This document shows positions 59,555-64,000 of a stretch of 64,000 nt of DNA, one piece after another. Position 1 is the first letter of the stretch; every line of letters starts with the position of its first letter. The stretch lies in NCBI GenBank assembly GCA_910587295.1, contig CAJULP010000065.1, positions 111,281 through 175,280 of the forward strand, written 5' to 3'. The position numbers were made by a program, and so were the translations under genes. This DNA comes from an uncultured Lachnospiraceae bacterium. GTDB taxonomy: Bacteria > Bacillota > Clostridia > Lachnospirales > Lachnospiraceae. The notes beneath the pieces are model-generated. The model was not told the DNA's origin. It was given only the letters and a program-made list of their open reading frames with translations, and ran no database searches.

Positions 59555-60634
59555 CTATTCTACTAAGGCTTTATACAATCTTTCTTTATTTTTTTCCCAT
59601 CCATACTTTTCAGTCAAAATCATCCTATTTCTTTTTCTAATACCAGATACATCTATATGCTTAAAATCAATTTTTTCTAAGTCCTGAATAGTGTCAATGC
59701 CTATGCCGCTAATATTATTATCATCTAATATACTCTTGAATGTTACGGGTATTGTATCCAAAAAAAGACATTCTTGTAACACGCCAGATGTCCTTTTAAA
59801 ATATTCATTTTTATCATAAGGTAAAATTGCATACTTAGCTTCTGCTAATAAAGAATAATACTTATCTTCTGGTAAATAGGTATCTTCAATTTTTATATGA
59901 GATAATTGTAAAGTTTTTAAAAATTCATATCTTTCTTTATTTCTGAATTTTCCTACAATATCTAACTCATAATTGTTATGGCTGAAAGAATCAATTAGAC
60001 TTTCTATATTTTTATTTTGTCCAATCGTTCCCAAACATACAGCCTTTTCCTTCTTTTCTATGCATTTATATTTTTCATACTTCATATTATCATATAAATA
60101 ATCTGGAACAAAAACTTTACGACAATCACCTATAAATATATCTATTGTATGTACTACCAAATACATCTTTTTTATAACTTTGCGAAAAATATAGTCGTTT
60201 CTTCTTTTATGTTTTTTTGACGAGAAACCACATCTATATATTGTACAAACCAATTTGCATCTATTCAAATTCACAAAAAAAAACGTTAAAAAAAACATAA
60301 AATCAACATTATAAAACCATATATAATCAAATTCTTTAGTTTTGTGTTGATTAATTAATACAATACACAAATTAACTATTTTCTTTATTTGCATTAACTT
60401 GATATTAAAGAACTTGTTGTTGCATTCATCAACATCAATTTGGAAAGGCAATTGAATTTTATAAATATAATCACTTAAATTTGTATTACTAATAATACTT
60501 TTCGGTGCAGCAATTCCTATTTCAAACTTGTCACAAACTAATCTTTTATATTCATTTAAAACTTTCAAAGAATGTCCTGTTGGCTGATTTTGAAAACAAT
60601 GTCCCATATAATCAACTAATAAAATCTTCCTCAT
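59555..60634 (-). CDS. Glycosyltransferase (GT4-like)
   Basis: About 359 residues if started at ATG 60634 (MRKILLVDYMGHCFQ), or 373 from 60676; neither has a strong ribosome binding site. The GT-B plan is seen: an N-terminal part with GMGHCF-like GHCFQNQPTGHSLKVLNEYK, and a C-terminal nucleotide-sugar half with AVCLGTIGQNKNIESLIDSF, YELDIVGKFRNKERYEFL and RTSGVLQECLFLDTIPVTFK. It is expected to add one sugar to the repeat unit on the cytoplasmic face. Specificity unknown. Confidence 0.78.
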   Translation of the reverse strand: MRKILLVDYMGHCFQNQPTGHSLKVLNEYKRLVCDKFEIGIAAPKSIISNTNLSDYIYKIQLPFQIDVDECNNKFFNIKLMQIKKIVNLCIVLINQHKTKEFDYIWFYNVDFMFFLTFFFVNLNRCKLVCTIYRCGFSSKKHKRRNDYIFRKVIKKMYLVVHTIDIFIGDCRKVFVPDYLYDNMKYEKYKCIEKKEKAVCLGTIGQNKNIESLIDSFSHNNYELDIVGKFRNKERYEFLKTLQLSHIKIEDTYLPEDKYYSLLAEAKYAILPYDKNEYFKRTSGVLQECLFLDTIPVTFKSILDDNNISGIGIDTIQDLEKIDFKHIDVSGIRKRNRMILTEKYGWEKNKERLYKALVE

Positions 60635-60822
60635 ATTCTTACTAAACTGCCTTTCCATAATTATAATACTCATCATAATGTAAAATTATATATTTTAACT
60701 ACAATCCATATTCATTCCCCAAAACATGGCGCACCCCTATCCATGTAATAAATTTTCCTAACACTTTTTTAACCATTTTCAAATATATGCTTACCCCATC
60801 TGCAATAATAAATTGCAAAATT

Positions 60823-62547
60823 TTATTTAATACTCCAAAGTACATATCTATCATTTATTTTAATAATATCTGCATGCTGCTTTATCCAAGCTATATTTTC
60901 ATTGTCCGAATTAGAAATAAAAAAATTAATTTCTTTATTCTTTATACATTCCTCTATTGAATAAAACACATATACATCCGATTCGACTCTTAAAAACTGA
61001 AAAAAACCAGGATATTCTACTTCATATAAGGCGAATTCATCATTATCAATATAATTTAATATTTCATTTTGCTTTATGTAAATATCATCTCTCCATTCCA
61101 CGACATTTTTTTCCCATATCTCTCTAAATTGCATATACCAATTTGTTCCAACAATTAATAGCAATCCTAAAATTATTATTTGATATTTTTTCAAATTTAA
61201 ATTTTTACTCAAAATCATTATAAATAGTAAAAAGCTTCTGCCTAATGTAATAAAATATACTGCCTCTTTATTATTTTCTGCAATATAAAAAAACCTTGCA
61301 ATTGATGCACAATTTAACCAAGTATGTGAGTTAGGAGCTATATTTGACACTTTTTCTTCTATTATTATGGATAATATTAATCCTAAAAGAAGCAAAAAAT
61401 ATATATATTTACTTTTAGGCTTTTCTAGAAGATAAACCACTCCAGCCATCATCAAAGGACCACAAACATACTCCAAATATCTTCCATATATTAATATATC
61501 CATTCTATATTCAAAACCATCTGGCATTGTCAATGAAGAAATTCCCCATGCAAATATAAAAACAAGCACAATCCAAATAAATGGAATACACTTTAGTACA
61601 TTTTTATTTTTTACATTTGAAACAACAAATTTTGAACATAAAAGGAAACCAAATCCAACAAAAAAATTAGAGCCTACTAATATATAATATAATTTTCCAC
61701 ATGATGAATATATAACATTTATAAATCCTTTTATTGACATAAAAGATTCTATTTTATCAATTTGTCCTTCCACATTATTAATTTTTAACATTTCTTCAGG
61801 TGCTTTTACGTACATCTTATCAATATATTTTTCTTTAATAATAAAAATCAAAACAAGCATAATAAAACTAAATACTATAAATATAAAAAAAACCTTTCTA
61901 TTTTTCGTGTTTAACAATTTGTATATTAATACTATTGATGTTGCCACTAACACTGACAATGTTCTTGCATGCACTAAATACATAAATATTGATATTAATA
62001 CTATCAATATTAACTGATATTTTTTTTCTTCTTTTGAATATTTTAAAAAAAGAAAAAACAGTATCCAAATACACCAAGATAAAAAACATTCACTCATTGT
62101 TAAATTTACAAACAACAAATTATAAGGATAAAAGATAACTACAACTGAAACAATAATTTTCTTTATGCATGATAAGTCGAGTGTTAATTGTCCTACACAT
62201 TTGTATGCAACCAGCACACAACTCGACAAAAGCAAACCTTGCATTCTTATTGCCATTTGCATCATAAGAGCAGAATCGTTTTTCCATATTTTCATGATCG
62301 GAGCCAAAAACAAACCATATCCACAGCCATAATATAAATTAGCCGATGCTGTTTCTGACCAATCAATTCCCAAAAAGAAAGCTGCCCCCTGCCAATATCC
62401 ATACTCATCTCCATAAATAGCAAGAGAATTTGTTTCCTGAACAAAGCAAGTTGATGCAATATATGTTCCCAACATTGCTGTTATCAAATATATATATTCT
62501 CTTTTTTCATAAAAATAAATTAATATTTTATTACGTCTTTTATTCAT
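60823..62547 (-). CDS. Membrane protein of the GT-C glycosyltransferase or polymerase type
   Basis: 574 residues with about 11-12 membrane helices. Near residue 45 the first outside loop has AIYGDEYGYWQGAAFFLGID, an acidic D-E pair in the position where GT-C enzymes (ArnT/PMT-like) keep their catalytic Asp/Glu. A large soluble C-terminal piece follows (REIWEKNVVEWRDDIYIKQN). It may transfer a sugar from a lipid donor on the outer face, or polymerise the repeat unit. AGGG before ATG 62547 is the likely ribosome binding site. The gene pair on either side are cytoplasmic glycosyltransferases. Confidence 0.65.
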   Translation of the reverse strand: MNKRRNKILIYFYEKREYIYLITAMLGTYIASTCFVQETNSLAIYGDEYGYWQGAAFFLGIDWSETASANLYYGCGYGLFLAPIMKIWKNDSALMMQMAIRMQGLLLSSCVLVAYKCVGQLTLDLSCIKKIIVSVVVIFYPYNLLFVNLTMSECFLSWCIWILFFLFLKYSKEEKKYQLILIVLISIFMYLVHARTLSVLVATSIVLIYKLLNTKNRKVFFIFIVFSFIMLVLIFIIKEKYIDKMYVKAPEEMLKINNVEGQIDKIESFMSIKGFINVIYSSCGKLYYILVGSNFFVGFGFLLCSKFVVSNVKNKNVLKCIPFIWIVLVFIFAWGISSLTMPDGFEYRMDILIYGRYLEYVCGPLMMAGVVYLLEKPKSKYIYFLLLLGLILSIIIEEKVSNIAPNSHTWLNCASIARFFYIAENNKEAVYFITLGRSFLLFIMILSKNLNLKKYQIIILGLLLIVGTNWYMQFREIWEKNVVEWRDDIYIKQNEILNYIDNDEFALYEVEYPGFFQFLRVESDVYVFYSIEECIKNKEINFFISNSDNENIAWIKQHADIIKINDRYVLWSIK

Positions 62548-62579
62548 TTTCACCCTAGTTAATTAAATTCTTTACTTAA

Positions 62580-63800
62580 TCATAAATTATTAATAATTTC
62601 TAATTTTTCAATAAACGTCTTCATTGCTTTTTCCTTACAAAAATTTTTAATTATATATTCCCTTCCACTTCTACCAATTTTTTGACCTATCATTTTATTA
62701 TCTACTAAAGATTTTATTGCTTTTATATATTCTTCTGGCTTTTCACAATGCAAATAGTCTATCCCTGCTTCTGCATTAATTCCTTCTATACCTATGGTAT
62801 TAGTAATTACAGGAATCCCGGCAGACATTGCTTCCAAAATTTTTATTTTGATTCCTGCTCCCAATAATAATGGTGCAATCATGCACATAGTATCCGAGAA
62901 AATATTAGCAATATTCTCAACATATCCAGTAATAATTATTTTTTTTGATTTATACTTAAATAAATCTCTCACTGGTTTATTTCCCACTACCCAAAGTTCT
63001 AATTCTAGATTTTCTATTTTTTTAAAAACATTCTCAATAAACCATATAACACTTTTGTAGTTTTCTTCTCTATTCATTGCACCATAGAATATAATTTTTT
63101 TGCTTTCCAAATTTCTTGATACATATGCATAGTTCTCAAAAAAAGGACACATCAAAAATAATTTACTAGTATCAATCCCTTCTTTTTCAAGCATTCTTTC
63201 ATCTTTAGAATTATTAGTTACCACCAAATCAGCTTTTTTCAAAATTTTCAATTCGTATTGCTTCAATTTTACATATTTTATAAAAGCCATTCTTTTCTTT
63301 ATTACTCCATTTGCCATCTGATATTTTCTATACATCCCCTGATATGCCACATCTTCTTCGATACAAACATATCTCGATAATGGAAAAACTTTTTTTAGAT
63401 ACGGCAATAATAATGCAGTCTGTGTCCATTGTAAAATAATAATATCTGGCTTGTTTCCTGATTTACAATATTCTTTTACTTTTCTTTTATAACTTATTTC
63501 TCTATGATAAGACAGAAACCCTTTCTCTGAATTAATAAAAATATATCTTCTCGGGAAATTAATTATTTCACGAATTATTTTTGAAATTAAATTTTCTCCA
63601 TAATAAATTAAATTATTTTCTACACCATACTTATCCAATGTAATTTTTTTCTTTTCACTCTGATAACATATACTAATCAAATAAACAGCATATTCTTTTG
63701 TTTTTTTTATTTCCTTGAGGTAGAAATTATGTATTTTCCCACCAGCATGCCCCACTGTATCATATGGTACATTTAAAGATATCCATAAAATATTTTTCAT
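62580..63800 (-). CDS. Glycosyltransferase family 4
   Basis: 406 residues from ATG 63800 (MKNILWISLNVPYDTVGHAG), behind GGGGA. GT-B fold: the N-terminal GGKIHNFYLKEIKKTKEYAV acceptor half and the C-terminal KIIFYGAMNREENYKSVIWF, NLELELWVVGNKPVRDLFKY and GAGIKIKILEAMSAGIPVIT, which holds the E-x7-E motif region of GT4. It adds a sugar during repeat-unit assembly. The frame stays open upstream to beyond 63914, but that part (HDALVSFAERRGMY) looks like leader. It is the first gene of the AT-rich block within this window. Confidence 0.88.
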   Translation of the reverse strand: MKNILWISLNVPYDTVGHAGGKIHNFYLKEIKKTKEYAVYLISICYQSEKKKITLDKYGVENNLIYYGENLISKIIREIINFPRRYIFINSEKGFLSYHREISYKRKVKEYCKSGNKPDIIILQWTQTALLLPYLKKVFPLSRYVCIEEDVAYQGMYRKYQMANGVIKKRMAFIKYVKLKQYELKILKKADLVVTNNSKDERMLEKEGIDTSKLFLMCPFFENYAYVSRNLESKKIIFYGAMNREENYKSVIWFIENVFKKIENLELELWVVGNKPVRDLFKYKSKKIIITGYVENIANIFSDTMCMIAPLLLGAGIKIKILEAMSAGIPVITNTIGIEGINAEAGIDYLHCEKPEEYIKAIKSLVDNKMIGQKIGRSGREYIIKNFCKEKAMKTFIEKLEIINNL

Positions 63801-63811
63801 ATACATTCCCC

Positions 63812-63856
63812 GTCTTTCTGCGAAAGACACCAATGCGTCATGAAACAGGTGCATTG
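63812..63856 (-). promoter_or_regulatory. Two hairpins in the leader of the GT4 gene
   Basis: GTCTTTC-TGC-GAAAGAC (63812-63828), a 7-bp stem, and CAATGC...GCATTG (63831-63836 with 63851-63856), lie directly ahead of the GGGGA site of the gene. Confidence 0.45.
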
Positions 63857-64000
63857 AACTTCCACTATCTATTTTATTTTCTCCTGATATTATTTCTTTA
63901 TAAGACTGACACACTACAGAACACGTGGAGGTGAGTGGCGGGGCTGAATAGCGGCGACCTCGTATATATATTTGTTGTCGGTCATCCGTTAAGGCATCAA
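63857..64000. other. Right edge of window: AT-rich block ends, partial unknown sequence
   Basis: From about 63920 the sequence turns GC-rich. On the minus strand an open frame (ALTDDRQQIYIRGRRYSAPP) continues off the window; I cannot assign it. On the plus strand CGGTCATCCG (63978-63987 region) resembles the hairpin core of the leaders at 51.4 and 55.97 kb. Confidence 0.25.

Overview
The window looks like a chromosomal segment of a low-to-mid GC, endospore-forming Firmicute of the class Clostridia, most likely a Lachnospiraceae. Pointers are the Shine-Dalgarno-rich gene starts, a phenylalanine T-box in front of pheST, a six-gene Rnf operon in clostridial order (C-D-G-E-A-B), SpoIID/LytB and SleB-type proteins, an ATP-type PEP carboxykinase, two GH25 muramidases and a Firmicute-style 6S RNA locus. 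The placement is inferred from gene content, not from a search.

Layout. 1-5 kb (minus): 5' part of a BspA-type leucine-rich-repeat surface protein, an AraC regulator, an ECF sigma factor with its DUF4179 partner, and a membrane-anchored GH25 lysozyme. 4.8-6 kb (plus): a 78-residue protein with 14 cysteines behind a sigma-K-like promoter, then two overlapping unknown genes. 6-12.4 kb (minus): leuS, a large unknown membrane protein and an EF-G paralogue lacking the catalytic His. 12.6-14.7 kb (plus): aroF-tyrA behind a promoter whose spacer is a perfect palindrome. 14.7-27.8 kb (minus): fucokinase/GDP-fucose pyrophosphorylase with a PilZ gene, queA, an M18 aminopeptidase, pheST with T-box, a YihY/BrkB protein and a long SpoIID/LytB protein. 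27.9-32.2 kb: 6S RNA, a 63-residue gene, divergent pckA and gltA. 32.2-44.2 kb: thrC, SleB-type hydrolase, second GH25 protein, apbE, an Fe-S aldo/keto reductase, the Rnf operon and a YprB-like nuclease. 44.2-50.6 kb (minus): tetR, rpiR, a BaiN-type flavoprotein, cmk, ispH, rpsA and cheR.

From about 50.7 kb the region becomes accessory. Three paralogous coiled-coil genes (50.7, 51.0 and 55.3 kb) share an N-terminus, and two of them share a roughly 150-nt leader with a covarying hairpin. Between them lie a frameshifted AlbA_2/Schlafen-type gene, a decayed rhuM relic, an SH3 protein and an O-antigen-ligase-like membrane protein. From about 56 to 63.8 kb the sequence is strongly AT-rich and encodes a surface-polysaccharide cluster (acyltransferase, Wzx flippase, three glycosyltransferases), interrupted by a broken transposase and a duplicated acyltransferase tail. 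Base composition rises again in the last 100 bases.

Functional links. ApbE beside Rnf could supply FMN to RnfD and RnfG. The fucose-salvage enzyme could feed GDP-fucose into surface glycans. The GH25, SleB and SpoIID proteins and the Cys-rich protein fit cell-wall and spore biology. The most unusual material is the coiled-coil family with its conserved leader, the cysteine-rich protein, the His-less EF-G paralogue, the Cys-tailed RnfE, and the recombination scars at 51.5-53.3 and 57.4-58.0 kb.
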